A stretch of 64,000 nucleotides of DNA from Methanoregulaceae archaeon (GTDB lineage: Archaea > Halobacteriota > Methanomicrobia > Methanomicrobiales > Methanospirillaceae). Location: the NCBI GenBank assembly GCA_021371995.1, contig JAJFVA010000005.1, positions 33,810-97,809 on the forward strand. The letters run 5' to 3'. The stretch's first letter is position 1; the number at the start of each line of letters is the position of its first letter. The notes below the pieces were generated by a model. It did not search any database. It was not told where the DNA came from and worked only from the letters and a program-made list of their open reading frames with translations. The position numbers and the translations under genes are program-made. Shown here piece by piece: positions 53,902-64,000 of the stretch.

Positions 53902-55128
53902 TTATTTCCCCCCTTTCTGGGAAAATTTTTTTACCTGGTAGTCGTTCTCCCGGAGCATCCGGAGCACCCGGTTCTTGTGTTCGGGCCCTCTGAGCTCCAT
54001 CTCAAGGGTCACCCGGTTCAAGTGAAGCGGGAGATCGGGGGAGCCCCGCTCCTGCTCCACGCGGGAAATCGTGGCGCCTTCACGGGCGATAAGGGAGAGA
54101 AGTGCAGGCAATGCCCGGGCTCCTTCCTCGATCTCAATCGTACACCTAAGGATCTTTCCTGCATCAAAAAGCCCTTTTCGTATGACCCGCTCAAGCAGGA
54201 AGGCATCAAGGTTTCCTCCTGATATGACCGCGACGACCTTCTCGCCTGGACGAAGGGGGATGTTCGTTGAGAGGAGGGCGGCAAGGGGAGCTGCACCTGC
54301 ACCCTCGGCCAGTACTTTCTTTCTTTCAAGAAGTGCGGAAATGGCAGCAACAATCTGTTCATCGTTGACGAGCACAATCCCGTCCACGAGATCCCTGATC
54401 GCCGGCCATGTATGATCCCCGGTCCGGGTGACCCGGATGCCATCGGCAATTGTCGGGAAAGACTCTACTATCAGGGGTTTTCCTTCTCTCCTTGCAGCGA
54501 CTGCTGAAGGGCATGCAGAAGCCTGCACCCCAATCACCCGCACAGCAGGATGATCTGCCTTCACCGCGGTTGCAATCCCGGCGATCAGACCGCCGCCTCC
54601 GACAGGGATAACAATTGTCTCTGTATCCGGGAGGTCCTCAAGTATTTCGAGTCCGATCGTCCCCTGCCCTGCAATGACAGACTCGTCATCGAACGGGTGG
54701 ATGAACGTCATCGCCCCTGATTCTGCCAGGCTCATGGCATGGGTGATACTCTCTTCAAGGCTGGATCCTTTCAGGATAACCCGTGCCCCGTACCCTGCCG
54801 CAGCCTCCTGTTTTCCCGGAGATACCCATTCGGGCATAACAATCGTTGCAGGGATTCCTGCGATCCCTGCCGCAACGGCCACTCCCTGGGCATGGTTGCC
54901 GGCCGAGGCTGCGATCACCCCTCCTGCGCCGATTGAATCCAGTTGTGATAATATCCGGTTTGCAGCGCCCCGGACCTTGAAGGAGCCTGCCTTTTGCATC
55001 GTCTCCAGCTTGAGATATACCTCAGCCCCGGTCAACTCTGAAAATGTAGGGGAGTACACGAGGGGTGTGCGGATAATCCTTCCCTGAAGAAGAGCTGCTG
55101 CCTCGCGTATTGAGCCGATGGAGACCAT
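53902..55128 (-). CDS. ilvA: Threonine dehydratase (biosynthetic type)
   Basis: A 408-residue PLP enzyme that deaminates threonine to 2-oxobutanoate for isoleucine synthesis. The PLP lysine is in GSFKVRGAANRI, the phosphate loop in VPVGGGGLIAGIA; SAGNHAQGVAVAAG follows the family. The C-terminal ~75 residues (about 330-408) are an ACT domain (EIEEGARALPALLSLIAREG) which binds isoleucine for feedback control. Its substrate threonine comes from ThrC encoded at 15441-16649. Confidence 0.92.
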   Translation of the reverse strand: MVSIGSIREAAALLQGRIIRTPLVYSPTFSELTGAEVYLKLETMQKAGSFKVRGAANRILSQLDSIGAGGVIAASAGNHAQGVAVAAGIAGIPATIVMPEWVSPGKQEAAAGYGARVILKGSSLEESITHAMSLAESGAMTFIHPFDDESVIAGQGTIGLEILEDLPDTETIVIPVGGGGLIAGIATAVKADHPAVRVIGVQASACPSAVAARREGKPLIVESFPTIADGIRVTRTGDHTWPAIRDLVDGIVLVNDEQIVAAISALLERKKVLAEGAGAAPLAALLSTNIPLRPGEKVVAVISGGNLDAFLLERVIRKGLFDAGKILRCTIEIEEGARALPALLSLIAREGATISRVEQERGSPDLPLHLNRVTLEMELRGPEHKNRVLRMLRENDYQVKKFSQKGGK

Positions 55129-55160
55129 GATAGGGTTTTAGGATTTGGGCATATTATGGA

Positions 55161-55406
55161 TTGTGGCAAAAGCTGACGGATTGTGTCCAGAAAAGATATG
55201 GAAGGAAGATACGGGTCTTTAAAGCCGATGCCAACTGTGAAGAAGGGGTCTATAATGGATTAGAAAAAATCGCGAATTTCGAGGGCGAAGATAACTATTT
55301 TGTAATTGTAGAGAGATTTCCTTTGACTTTTCTGCATATTATATTAGAAATGGTAGCCGATATAGACTGTTTATTTAGCACCTCTCAAATGGATTTTTTC
55401 AGATGA
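55161..55406 (+). CDS. Short AT-rich ORF of unknown nature
   Basis: An 81-residue frame with a GTG start. Its base composition is lower in GC than the neighbours and it has no family match. VYNGLEKIANFEGEDNYF and FLHIILEMVADIDC suggest a fragment of a larger domain. It could be a gene remnant, a transferred fragment or a shadow. Divergent from ilvA with 32 bases between the starts. Confidence 0.3.
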   Translation: MWQKLTDCVQKRYGRKIRVFKADANCEEGVYNGLEKIANFEGEDNYFVIVERFPLTFLHIILEMVADIDCLFSTSQMDFFR

Positions 55407-55466
55407 AGATACCCGGTTGCCGCATCCGGAAACCCATTAAAAGTTCATAGCCCATTAAAAAGGAAG

Positions 55467-55805
55467 ATGCTTTCCCGGCTCCAGAAATATGCGCTTGCCG
55501 CCTTTGTCCTCCTGATGTCTGCCGACCTTGTGATCTCGTCATACGGTGTCCTCTTCTTCCCGGCTTTTATCGAGGCAAACGCCCTGTTTGCCCGGTTCGT
55601 GGCGTACCCGTTGGAATTTATTGCGGTGGTAGGGGTTACAAAGCTCCTGGCGATTGCAGGGATTATCGCGGCAACGATCTGGTTCAACCGGAGGGAGCGG
55701 GCAGGCACTCCCTGGCACGGCGGCGATATCATCTGCTCCACGGCTGCGGTGGGGATGGGAGTGATGATGCTCGTGCTGGTTGTAGGCAACCTCTTTCTGG
55801 TCTGA
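55467..55805 (+). CDS. Small membrane protein (DUF5658-like)
   Basis: A 112-residue protein with three hydrophobic segments (about 8-32, 48-70, 85-111). ALLFARFVAYPLEFIAVVG suggests the family of small archaeal membrane proteins with a conserved Asn-Pro or Asn-Ala element near the first helix (EANALFAR). It ends tail-to-tail with nothing close by. The role is unknown. Confidence 0.6.
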   Translation: MLSRLQKYALAAFVLLMSADLVISSYGVLFFPAFIEANALFARFVAYPLEFIAVVGVTKLLAIAGIIAATIWFNRRERAGTPWHGGDIICSTAAVGMGVMMLVLVVGNLFLV

Positions 55806-56200
55806 TTCGCAGGCAACCAGGCAGGTCAATAGTCCCGGAAATTCTCATTGTTTTCTATCGGAATGAAATGGTCCGGATTATCAATGACAGGATATATCCC
55901 GGGATATCCATGTCGGGAAACATCATTGATCTCCAATCTTTTCGAACGGAGGGCAAGTCTCCTCTCGTTTCGGAACCACCCCGTTCATAAACAGGTGACC
56001 TTATCAGGATCCTCACGATGACCAGAGAGATTCACTGGTTGCTATGAAGGTGAAACATTTGGTCCGAAAATCCCTGGTGTAAGGGTGAATGCCCCGGATT
56101 CCTTATGAGCGATCAGCGTGGAAATATCCCCCCATGGTATAAAAAACCGATATATGGTGGGAGATGCTATACTATCCTGAATGAGGGGGGAGGTTGTGGA
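55806..56200. other. Intergenic region upstream of manC
   Basis: About 395 bases. It contains a TATA-like GGTATAAAAAACC around 56135-56148, about 60 bases before the manC ATG, and GGGGGAGG as its ribosome-binding site. I see nothing else that can be named. Confidence 0.5.
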
Positions 56201-57559
56201 ATGAAGACCCTGATCCTCGCCGGAGGTAGCGGAACAAGGCTTTTCCCCCTGAGCCGGGGGCACTTCCCCAAGCAGTTTCTCCCGATTTTTGACGGCCACT
56301 CCCTGTACCAGCATACCCTCAGGAGGGCTCTCATGTTCTCCTCGCCGGAAGAGATTGTCGTGGTCACCAACCCCGACCAGGAGTTCATTGCACGGGACCA
56401 GGCCGGGACGATCGTGTGCGGATGCCGCATCCTCTCTGAGCCGGAGGGAAAGAACACCCTCCCTGCCATTTATTACGGGCTCAGGGAGATCGAGCGTACT
56501 TCCGGCCCGGCAAACGTGGCAGTGCTCCCCTCGGACCACATGGTACATGCCGGACCGGTCTATGCGGAAGCGTTCCGGAAGGCAGAAGAGATCGCCGGCG
56601 AGTGGCTGGTCCTCTTTGGGGTGAAGGGGACAGAGCCCCATACGGGATACGGGTATATCCGTCCGGGAAAGGAGTTCGGGGGAGCTTTCTCCGTTGCCTC
56701 CTTCACCGAGAAGCCCGACCGGAAAACGGCCGAACAGTACCTGCAGAATGGCTACCTCTGGAACAGCGGGATGTTCCTGTTTTCAACCCGGCTATTCTTT
56801 GACGAGTGTGGGTTACATGCACCTGAAGTCGTCCGGGCGTTCCTGCAATCTGTTGAAGAGGCCTACCGGACGGTTTCCCCGGTATCGATCGATTACGGCT
56901 TGATGGAAAAGACCGGCCGGGCAGCCGTGGTGCCTCTCGGGACCGCGTGGAATGACCTCGGTTCATTTGATGCCTTCTATTCGGTTCTCCCGAAAAACGA
57001 TGACAACAACGCGGTCAGGGGGGAGTACATCGGCCTTGACTCCACAGGGAACCTCGTGGTAGCGGACCGAATGGTGATCACGATCGGGATGCATGATACC
57101 GCGATCATCGATTCCGGGGACATAACCTTCATCGCCCCGAGGGAGAGGACTGAGGAAGCAAAACAGGCGGTCGCCATCCTGAAACAAAAGGGCGACCCCC
57201 GTGCGGACAGCCACCTGACCGAGTACCGCCCGTGGGGGTCCTACACCCGGCTGGAGGACGGCGACTCCTACCGGATCAAGCGGATCACGGTCCCACCCGG
57301 GAGACGGCTCTCCCTCCAGATGCACCATCACCGGAGCGAACACTGGGTTGTCGTTCATGGGACCGCAAAAGTGCATATTGACGGGCAGGAACACCTGCTT
57401 CGGAAAGGAGAGAGCACGTTTGTCCCGATAGGGACAGTTCACCGCCTGGAGAACCCCGGGCTTGTCGCACTCGAGATCATCGAAGTGCAGATCGGTGAGT
57501 ATATCGGGGAGGACGATATCATCCGGTACCAGGACGACTATCAACGGGATGAAAAATGA
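56201..57559 (+). CDS. manC: Mannose-1-phosphate guanylyltransferase / mannose-6-phosphate isomerase
   Basis: A 452-residue bifunctional enzyme. The N-terminal 350 residues carry LAGGSGTRLFPLSRGHFPKQ, the pyrophosphorylase signature, and FTEKPDRKTAEQYL. The C-terminal cupin (about 355-452) has EYRPWGSYTRLEDGDSYRIK and HHHRSEHWVVVHGTAKVHID, the isomerase domain with metal-binding His. The first domain makes GDP-mannose. ATG at 56201 with GGGGGAGG; the frame to 56105 is not part of the family. First gene in a cluster with gmd and fcl. Confidence 0.93.
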   Translation: MKTLILAGGSGTRLFPLSRGHFPKQFLPIFDGHSLYQHTLRRALMFSSPEEIVVVTNPDQEFIARDQAGTIVCGCRILSEPEGKNTLPAIYYGLREIERTSGPANVAVLPSDHMVHAGPVYAEAFRKAEEIAGEWLVLFGVKGTEPHTGYGYIRPGKEFGGAFSVASFTEKPDRKTAEQYLQNGYLWNSGMFLFSTRLFFDECGLHAPEVVRAFLQSVEEAYRTVSPVSIDYGLMEKTGRAAVVPLGTAWNDLGSFDAFYSVLPKNDDNNAVRGEYIGLDSTGNLVVADRMVITIGMHDTAIIDSGDITFIAPRERTEEAKQAVAILKQKGDPRADSHLTEYRPWGSYTRLEDGDSYRIKRITVPPGRRLSLQMHHHRSEHWVVVHGTAKVHIDGQEHLLRKGESTFVPIGTVHRLENPGLVALEIIEVQIGEYIGEDDIIRYQDDYQRDEK

Positions 57560-57648
57560 CAGGTTGGATCACGGGAAATGAATAATAAGAAAAGCGCAGA
57601 TATCAAGACGGAGGATACAGGGGTACGCATCACCGGAATGGGGATACC

Positions 57649-59641
<1,993 letters not shown>

Positions 59642-59684
59642 TCTCTTTTCTTTTTGTATCTGCCCGGTCAGGTCAATCAAAAAA

Positions 59685-59693
59685 GCTATATAA
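59685..59693 (+). promoter_or_regulatory. TATA box for the TPR protein gene
   Basis: GCTATATAA lies 33 bases ahead of the ATG at 59720, which fits a leaderless or nearly leaderless message. The sequence in front of it (GGTCAATCAAAAAA) does not match the shared element of copies A-C. Confidence 0.45.
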
Positions 59694-59719
59694 CCCCCCC
59701 TGCCTATCGTACATCTGCG

Positions 59720-60487
59720 ATGGCAATGTGGCATAGAAGGGGGGATGCACTGGCAGGGGCAGGAGTGTTGGCGCTCCTTCTCCTGTTCATGGTGATGGCG
59801 GTACCGGCAGCGGCAGCACCGGTCACCGCGACTGAATGGTATAACGAGGGGAATAACTTCACGAACCAGAAACGGTTCGATATGGCGATCCATGCGTATG
59901 ACCATGCGATCGCACTCAACCCGTCCTATGCCCGGGCTTATTTTGCCAGGGGACAGGCCCTTGCAATGCTCGGTCTGCATGCTGATGCCCTCGCCGCTTA
60001 CGAAAAAGCGATCGCGATCGATCCCGATCTCGTCCCGGTGGTGGCAAGTTACCTCGAAACCTCCGAAAAGGTTGTGTATCCCGATATCCCCAGTGGATCG
60101 CTGATTAAAGGATACTGGGTGTCGGGGTGGAGGTTCCTTGAGATCGATAACCGGCAGGGAGCCTATGACGTGGTGGTGGCGCTGGCTCCGAGGGGGACTG
60201 ACGGGGCAACCTCTGCCGTTTACATTAAAAAAGGGTTCGCTCATTACTTCGACGGTCTTGTGCCTCCCGGATCCTACGACATGTACATCACGTATGGTTC
60301 CCGCTGGAATTCCCAGAAGAAGCAGTTCGACCGGGATGCCGGGTACCTGAAGTGGGAACTCCCCCAGTATTTCCAGGGGGCATCCGGGTACGGGTACTCG
60401 ATGACCTTTGTCTCAAAACAGTACCAGCCGTCCTGGTACTACTATAATCTTGAGCCAATTGCGCCATCAGACTTCCCGAAATTGTGA
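59720..60487 (+). CDS. Exported TPR-repeat protein
   Basis: A 255-residue protein from ATG 59720. A hydrophobic segment near residues 14-34 ends in AAAAPV, a likely signal peptide. Two tetratricopeptide repeats follow (TEWYNEGNNFTNQKRFDMAI, HAYDHAIALNPSYARAYFAR, ADALAAYEKAIAIDPD), then a C-terminal beta domain (about 120-255; SGSLIKGYWVSGWRFLEI) which has no recognised family. It probably binds other surface proteins. A 50-codon gene follows 10 bases after its stop. Confidence 0.7.
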   Translation: MAMWHRRGDALAGAGVLALLLLFMVMAVPAAAAPVTATEWYNEGNNFTNQKRFDMAIHAYDHAIALNPSYARAYFARGQALAMLGLHADALAAYEKAIAIDPDLVPVVASYLETSEKVVYPDIPSGSLIKGYWVSGWRFLEIDNRQGAYDVVVALAPRGTDGATSAVYIKKGFAHYFDGLVPPGSYDMYITYGSRWNSQKKQFDRDAGYLKWELPQYFQGASGYGYSMTFVSKQYQPSWYYYNLEPIAPSDFPKL

Positions 60488-60497
60488 GAACAGATAA

Positions 60498-60650
60498 ATG
60501 CCCCTGGAGAAGGACGATATCAAGCTCATCGAGGATAAACTGGCCCTGATCGAGTCAAATATCAGGGCCCTCCGGGAATACCAGGATGAGCGGGCTGCCG
60601 AGATCCAGGAACTTTCCGACGAGATTATGAAGATCGTGCGGAAAGGATAA
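60498..60650 (+). CDS. 50-residue coiled-coil protein
   Basis: MPLEKDDIKLIEDKLALIES continues as an amphipathic, charged helix (NIRALREYQDERAAEIQELS, ending DEIMKIVRKG) with heptad spacing of Leu/Ile, so it should form a coiled coil. It starts 10 bases after the TPR gene stop. Codon use is like that of its neighbours. It is too short for most gene callers. Possibly an adaptor; function unknown. Confidence 0.6.
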   Translation: MPLEKDDIKLIEDKLALIESNIRALREYQDERAAEIQELSDEIMKIVRKG

Positions 60651-60887
60651 CTTCCCGGTCTTTATTGTAACAGGATCTCCACACCAAGAGAGACCAGGAA
60701 ATTCATTCTCCGGTTTATTATAATTATGACCCCAAAGCGTTCAGGGAGGTTGAAGGTCCCTCGGAGCGGCATATTACCTCTCTGCAGAGAGTGACATCGA
60801 TTGAATTCTGAAACGGTACTCCCCCAAGGGTATCCTTATACTTTTTTATTGCATATCTCTAATGAGGAGGCCAGGGGCGCTTCCAAA

Positions 60888-60960
60888 ACCCCCGTAGTGT
60901 AGCGGTCAATCATGCAGGACTTTGGATCCGGCGACGGCGGTTCGAATCCGCCCGGGGGTA
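60888..60960 (+). tRNA. tRNA-Gln (anticodon UUG)
   Basis: ACCCCCG at the 5' end pairs perfectly with CGGGGGT (60953-60959), with discriminator A. The anticodon loop is CTTTGGA with anticodon TTG. The T arm is GGCGGTTCGAATCCGCC. One A-G mismatch sits in the anticodon stem (60916 against 60930). CCA is not encoded. The archaeal glutamine tRNA is normally charged with Glu and then amidated. Confidence 0.87.
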
Positions 60961-61177
60961 TCAGTTTTTTGTTTGGGTTATGTAAGATCGAAGAGTCCTG
61001 ATAAGCGGGGTATTCACCGTCCTTCTCCCGATACCTGTATTAATTGAAACCACGGGCTGGAAAACCAACTCGACATGGTAAAGCCGGGCTGGTCATAGTT
61101 GTCATCGGTTTAGAACTCTTCAAGGCCCATGCCAGATTGAATGCCCCACCGGAAAACAAGAGGAATGTAAAAAAGGA

Positions 61178-62518
61178 TTATTTTTTCCTCAATATCATCA
61201 CAAAGCCGAGGAGACCCACCGCCACCAGGACAAGGGTTGCCGGCATCGGCCCCTCTGTCGGGGTTGAGACCGGCGAGAGGGTGGCAGCGATCTGGGTCGT
61301 CTGCCCGCTTTGCACCGGCTCTGAGACCTCCCAGTCAGCATATCCCGTCAGCTTAATCAGGAACGAGTGGGTCCCGGGCTGGACAGAGGAGATGGTGAGC
61401 GGGGTGATCCCCTCATAGACATTGTCCATGAAGACCTGTGCACCAGCTGGATTTGAGGAAACCGCGACAGAACCGGTCCCCGGTGCCTGGGTCGGAGTCG
61501 GAGTGCCGACATGGAGGGTCTGGGTCACGGTTGTGGTCGCACCGCTCGCGACATAAACGGTCCCGACCCAGTCCTGGAACCCTGAGAGCGAGATCCGCAC
61601 CTGGTGGTTTCCCGGCGAAAGGCCGGTCGCAAGTGCTGGTGTGATCCCGTAGTAGACACCATCAACGTAGGCACTGGCACCCTGCGGAGTAGAAACGACA
61701 TAGATGGTCCCTGATTCAGGGGCGACCTGGTTCAGGGTCACAGAGACCTGGGTGGTACTGCCAGCGCTCACCGTCACCGTCCTTGAAACACTCGTGTACC
61801 CGCTCTTGCTTACGTAGACGGTATGGGTTCCGGCATTCACCCCTGTGAAGGTGCAGGGAGTGACCTGTGATGATCCGCTGTCAAGGACCGCGGTCGCCCC
61901 ACTCGGGCTCGATGTGACCGAGATGCTCCCGTAGTTCTGGACAGGGGTCAGGTAGGCATTCACCGGGATGGTCTGACCATCCGATGGATTCCCTGAGAGG
62001 CTCGTGCTCCAGGTCTCGTAGCCGGAAAGGGAGATACTGACGGTATGCCCTGGTGTCCCCTCGCTTGCAACCTGGACGGTCACCGGGGTGATACCTTTGT
62101 ACGAACCGTCAAAGTACACACTCCCCCCCGATGGAACCGAGGAGATTGAGTAGTAACCCTTTCCTGCCCCGACCAGGGTGGTCGGCTGGGTGACCGGGAT
62201 GAAGACGAGGTCGGCATTCACCGATATCGTCTCTCCTTCAGAGGGATTTCCCTGGTAGCTCTGCTGCCAGTCATAATACCCGGACTTGGTCACCCGGATC
62301 GTGTGCGAAGGGCTGCCCGTAACGAGGACAGAGAACGTGACCGGAGTAGTACCCTTGTACGAGCCGTCAAAGTACACGGCTCCCCCTGAGGGGTCGGACG
62401 TGATCTCGAAATACCCGGTATCCCCGCCAATCTCGTCGGCAATGGCTACACTGCATACGAGCCCGCAGGCCAGGATCAATAGGAAGAGGCCGGCGCTGAA
62501 TTGAGAACGGATCGTCAT
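61178..62518 (-). CDS. Multi-PEGA-repeat surface protein
   Basis: A 446-residue exported protein. After a signal peptide (about 6-27, ending VAIA) come at least five PEGA units, each with the pattern GSxYFDGSYKGxTPVT (about 38, 118, 203, 285 and 370), each followed by a GHTVxISxSGY strand. A proline/threonine linker with TPTPTQAPG and TPTEGP leads to a C-terminal membrane helix (VLVAVGLLGFVMILRKK), an archaeosortase-like or simple anchor. PEGA proteins are common S-layer-associated proteins in methanogens. ATG at 62518 chosen for the signal peptide. Confidence 0.82.
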   Translation of the reverse strand: MTIRSQFSAGLFLLILACGLVCSVAIADEIGGDTGYFEITSDPSGGAVYFDGSYKGTTPVTFSVLVTGSPSHTIRVTKSGYYDWQQSYQGNPSEGETISVNADLVFIPVTQPTTLVGAGKGYYSISSVPSGGSVYFDGSYKGITPVTVQVASEGTPGHTVSISLSGYETWSTSLSGNPSDGQTIPVNAYLTPVQNYGSISVTSSPSGATAVLDSGSSQVTPCTFTGVNAGTHTVYVSKSGYTSVSRTVTVSAGSTTQVSVTLNQVAPESGTIYVVSTPQGASAYVDGVYYGITPALATGLSPGNHQVRISLSGFQDWVGTVYVASGATTTVTQTLHVGTPTPTQAPGTGSVAVSSNPAGAQVFMDNVYEGITPLTISSVQPGTHSFLIKLTGYADWEVSEPVQSGQTTQIAATLSPVSTPTEGPMPATLVLVAVGLLGFVMILRKK

Positions 62519-62781
62519 GATATCACTGTAATAAAAAGGAATAAGCGTCCCCCTATAAATAGGCACACAGTTGAGAGAGGTACCCTCCCGATGATGAAAA
62601 TGAATGGAGGGGGTATTCCTGGCATACATAAAGCCTTACTGGAGCACTTGAAAGCCCGGGAGAGATTCAGAATGCTGTGGTGTTATTTTCCTGTTCACTG
62701 CCCGTTAAAGGAGCGTGCTATCATAAGGGACTATCTTCATTCAGTCAATTACTGAAAGGGGAAAAGCATGGGCAAGTCCTG

Positions 62782-63960
62782 TCAGGACAACCGGGAGATA
62801 ACCCGTGCGAGCCTGGCGACCCCTTCTTTTATGGCTTCTATATTCGCATTCGAGAAATTCAGTCGGATCGTATCATCCCCGCCGCCATCGACATAGAACG
62901 GGGCGCCCGGGAGTACCGCCACCCCTTCCTTCACACCCTCCGAAAAGACCTTCATCGAGGAGATCCCCCCCGGGAGCGTGCAAAGGAGGAACATGCCTCC
63001 TTCCGGACGGGTATGGGTCAGGGAGGGGGGCATCAGGTCATCGAGGAGGTCGCACATCAGCCGGCAGTGTTCACCGTAAATCCTGGAGACGCCCCGAACA
63101 TGGGCATCAAGATCGTGGGTCGCAAGGTAGCGGTGAAGAACAACCTGGCAGAAGAAGTTGGAATGGAGGTCGGAGGCCTGCTTGGCCGCATTGAACCGGG
63201 CAAGCATGGGCTCCGGAGCGTACATCCATCCGATTCGCATCCCCGGGGCAACGATTTTGGAAAAGGAGCCCGACATGATACCCTGCTCCGGCAGGAGGCG
63301 TTTGACCGGGAGCCTCGGCTTCCCGTCAAAGAAGAGCTCCCCGAATGCATCATCCTCGTAAAAGATGGTCCCTGTCCCTTCGAGCAGTTCCGCGATCGCC
63401 TTCCGGTACTCTCCGGCATAGGTCCTGCCGGAAGGGTTCTGGGAGTTGGGAATCCCGTAGAAGAACCGGAGAGGCTGCCTGGCAAGAAGGTCTGAAAAGC
63501 TAGCAAGGTCCGGGCCGGAATCGGTCAGCGGCACCGTGTGGATGACAGGCTCGTACAGGGAGAAAGCTTCGATCGCACCAAGGTACCCTGGCCGTTCCAT
63601 CCCGACAGGGTCACCCGGGTCGACAAGAATCTTTGCAATGAGGTCAAGGCACTGCTGGGAGCCGTTCACGATCTGTATCTCTTCAGCCCGTGCCGGTATA
63701 CCGAGACGGCGCCTGTAACGGTCAGCGATATACTCCCGGAGCGGGAGGTACCCGTCCGTCGTGCTATACTGGAGGGCCGACCTCCCGTCTTCCTCCATCA
63801 CCAGGCGTGAAGCCCGGGCAAGACCCTCCACGTCAATGTGTTCAGATCCGGGAAGCCCTCCGGCAAACGAGATGACCCCTGGTTGTGAGGAGACACGAAA
63901 AAGCTCCCTGAGAAAAGACGGAGGAAGGCACCCCATCCGCCGGGCGAAACGATACTCCAT
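62782..63960 (-). CDS. PLP-dependent aminotransferase (MocR/2-aminoadipate aminotransferase type)
   Basis: A 392-residue class I aminotransferase. PGVISFAGGLPGSEHIDVEG opens the fold; NGSQQCLDLIAKILVDPGDP is the cofactor phosphate region; SGSFSKIVAPGMRIGW holds the PLP lysine (about residue 233). There is no GntR DNA-binding domain. Such proteins act as 2-aminoadipate, aromatic or branched-chain aminotransferases; the substrate cannot be fixed. It ends 264 bases from the PEGA gene on the same strand. The start ATG at 63960 is the window's last gene start. Confidence 0.85.
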   Translation of the reverse strand: MEYRFARRMGCLPPSFLRELFRVSSQPGVISFAGGLPGSEHIDVEGLARASRLVMEEDGRSALQYSTTDGYLPLREYIADRYRRRLGIPARAEEIQIVNGSQQCLDLIAKILVDPGDPVGMERPGYLGAIEAFSLYEPVIHTVPLTDSGPDLASFSDLLARQPLRFFYGIPNSQNPSGRTYAGEYRKAIAELLEGTGTIFYEDDAFGELFFDGKPRLPVKRLLPEQGIMSGSFSKIVAPGMRIGWMYAPEPMLARFNAAKQASDLHSNFFCQVVLHRYLATHDLDAHVRGVSRIYGEHCRLMCDLLDDLMPPSLTHTRPEGGMFLLCTLPGGISSMKVFSEGVKEGVAVLPGAPFYVDGGGDDTIRLNFSNANIEAIKEGVARLARVISRLS

Positions 63961-64000
63961 ATCACAGCTCCTGTACAGGTATGGGGAAGAATAAACGAAA

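Noticed and set aside
62501..62755. 84-residue plus-strand ORF between the PEGA and aminotransferase genes
   Set aside because: No domain and it overlaps the PEGA gene's likely promoter and leader.

Overview
This window reads as a chromosomal segment of a methanogenic archaeon of the order Methanomicrobiales, perhaps a Methanoregula-like lineage; the order is an inference from gene families and the genus is a guess. Diagnostic genes are methenyl-tetrahydromethanopterin cyclohydrolase (mch), methanogenesis marker protein 12, a four-subunit pyruvate:ferredoxin oxidoreductase, an Orc1/Cdc6 protein, the archaeal ribosomal group L7Ae-S28e-L24e with ndk, EF-1alpha with S10, CetZ, and the archaeal cobalamin genes cobS/cobZ/cobT. 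Genes are dense, of moderate to high GC, and often overlap by 1-4 bases. There is no rRNA operon, CRISPR array or intact insertion sequence.

Layout. 1-5 kb: partial hypothetical gene, zinc-ribbon protein, NifB-like radical SAM protein, FKBP lipoprotein, tRNA-Val, methyltransferase and mch. 5-9.4 kb: minus-strand run of an sugar-nucleotide epimerase, a membrane protein, apgM, a zinc-ribbon protein and a divergent orc1/cdc6. 9.4-13.2 kb: marker 12 and porCDAB. 13.3-18.2 kb: cation efflux protein, broken TPR lipoprotein, membrane protein, threonine synthase, carbon-nitrogen hydrolase and MarC protein. 18.3-19.5 kb: ribosomal proteins and ndk. 19.7-24.6 kb: four overlapping genes (FAD oxidoreductase, dolichol-type glycosyltransferase, flippase-like protein, DUF2298 protein) that look like a lipid-linked sugar module. 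24.8-27.1 kb: cetZ with a coiled-coil membrane partner. 27.7-31.1 kb: Agl23-like protein, S10 and EF-1alpha. 31.3-35.5 kb: stand-alone siroheme reductase-like protein, cobS-cobZ, cobT and guaA amidotransferase subunit. 35.5-41.9 kb: metal-cluster protein, TraB protein, DUF3821 surface protein, nitroreductase, superoxide reductase, DUF475 protein and an Hps-RraA fusion. 41.9-44.9 kb: ACT protein with two PaaK-type CoA ligases. 45.3-49.5 kb: a Cas1 homologue without any CRISPR locus, an acylphosphatase-like protein, glmM, a MobB fusion and a conserved hypothetical. 49.5-53.3 kb: two gene deserts around a XerA recombinase. 53.3-64 kb: exported protein, threonine dehydratase, GDP-fucose genes (manC-gmd-fcl), TPR protein, 50-residue coiled-coil protein, tRNA-Gln, PEGA-repeat surface protein and an aminotransferase.

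The observations most worth following are: (1) three promoters, up to 6 kb apart, share a 16-base element (consensus ATAAACYRYATRMTGC) placed directly against the TATA box, each followed 24-30 bases later by a start codon, which suggests a small regulon with leaderless messages; (2) a solo Cas1 whose usual catalytic glutamate appears to be histidine; (3) a cetZ gene paired with a coiled-coil membrane protein; and (4) an Orc1/Cdc6 paralogue with altered Walker B and sensor-1 residues.
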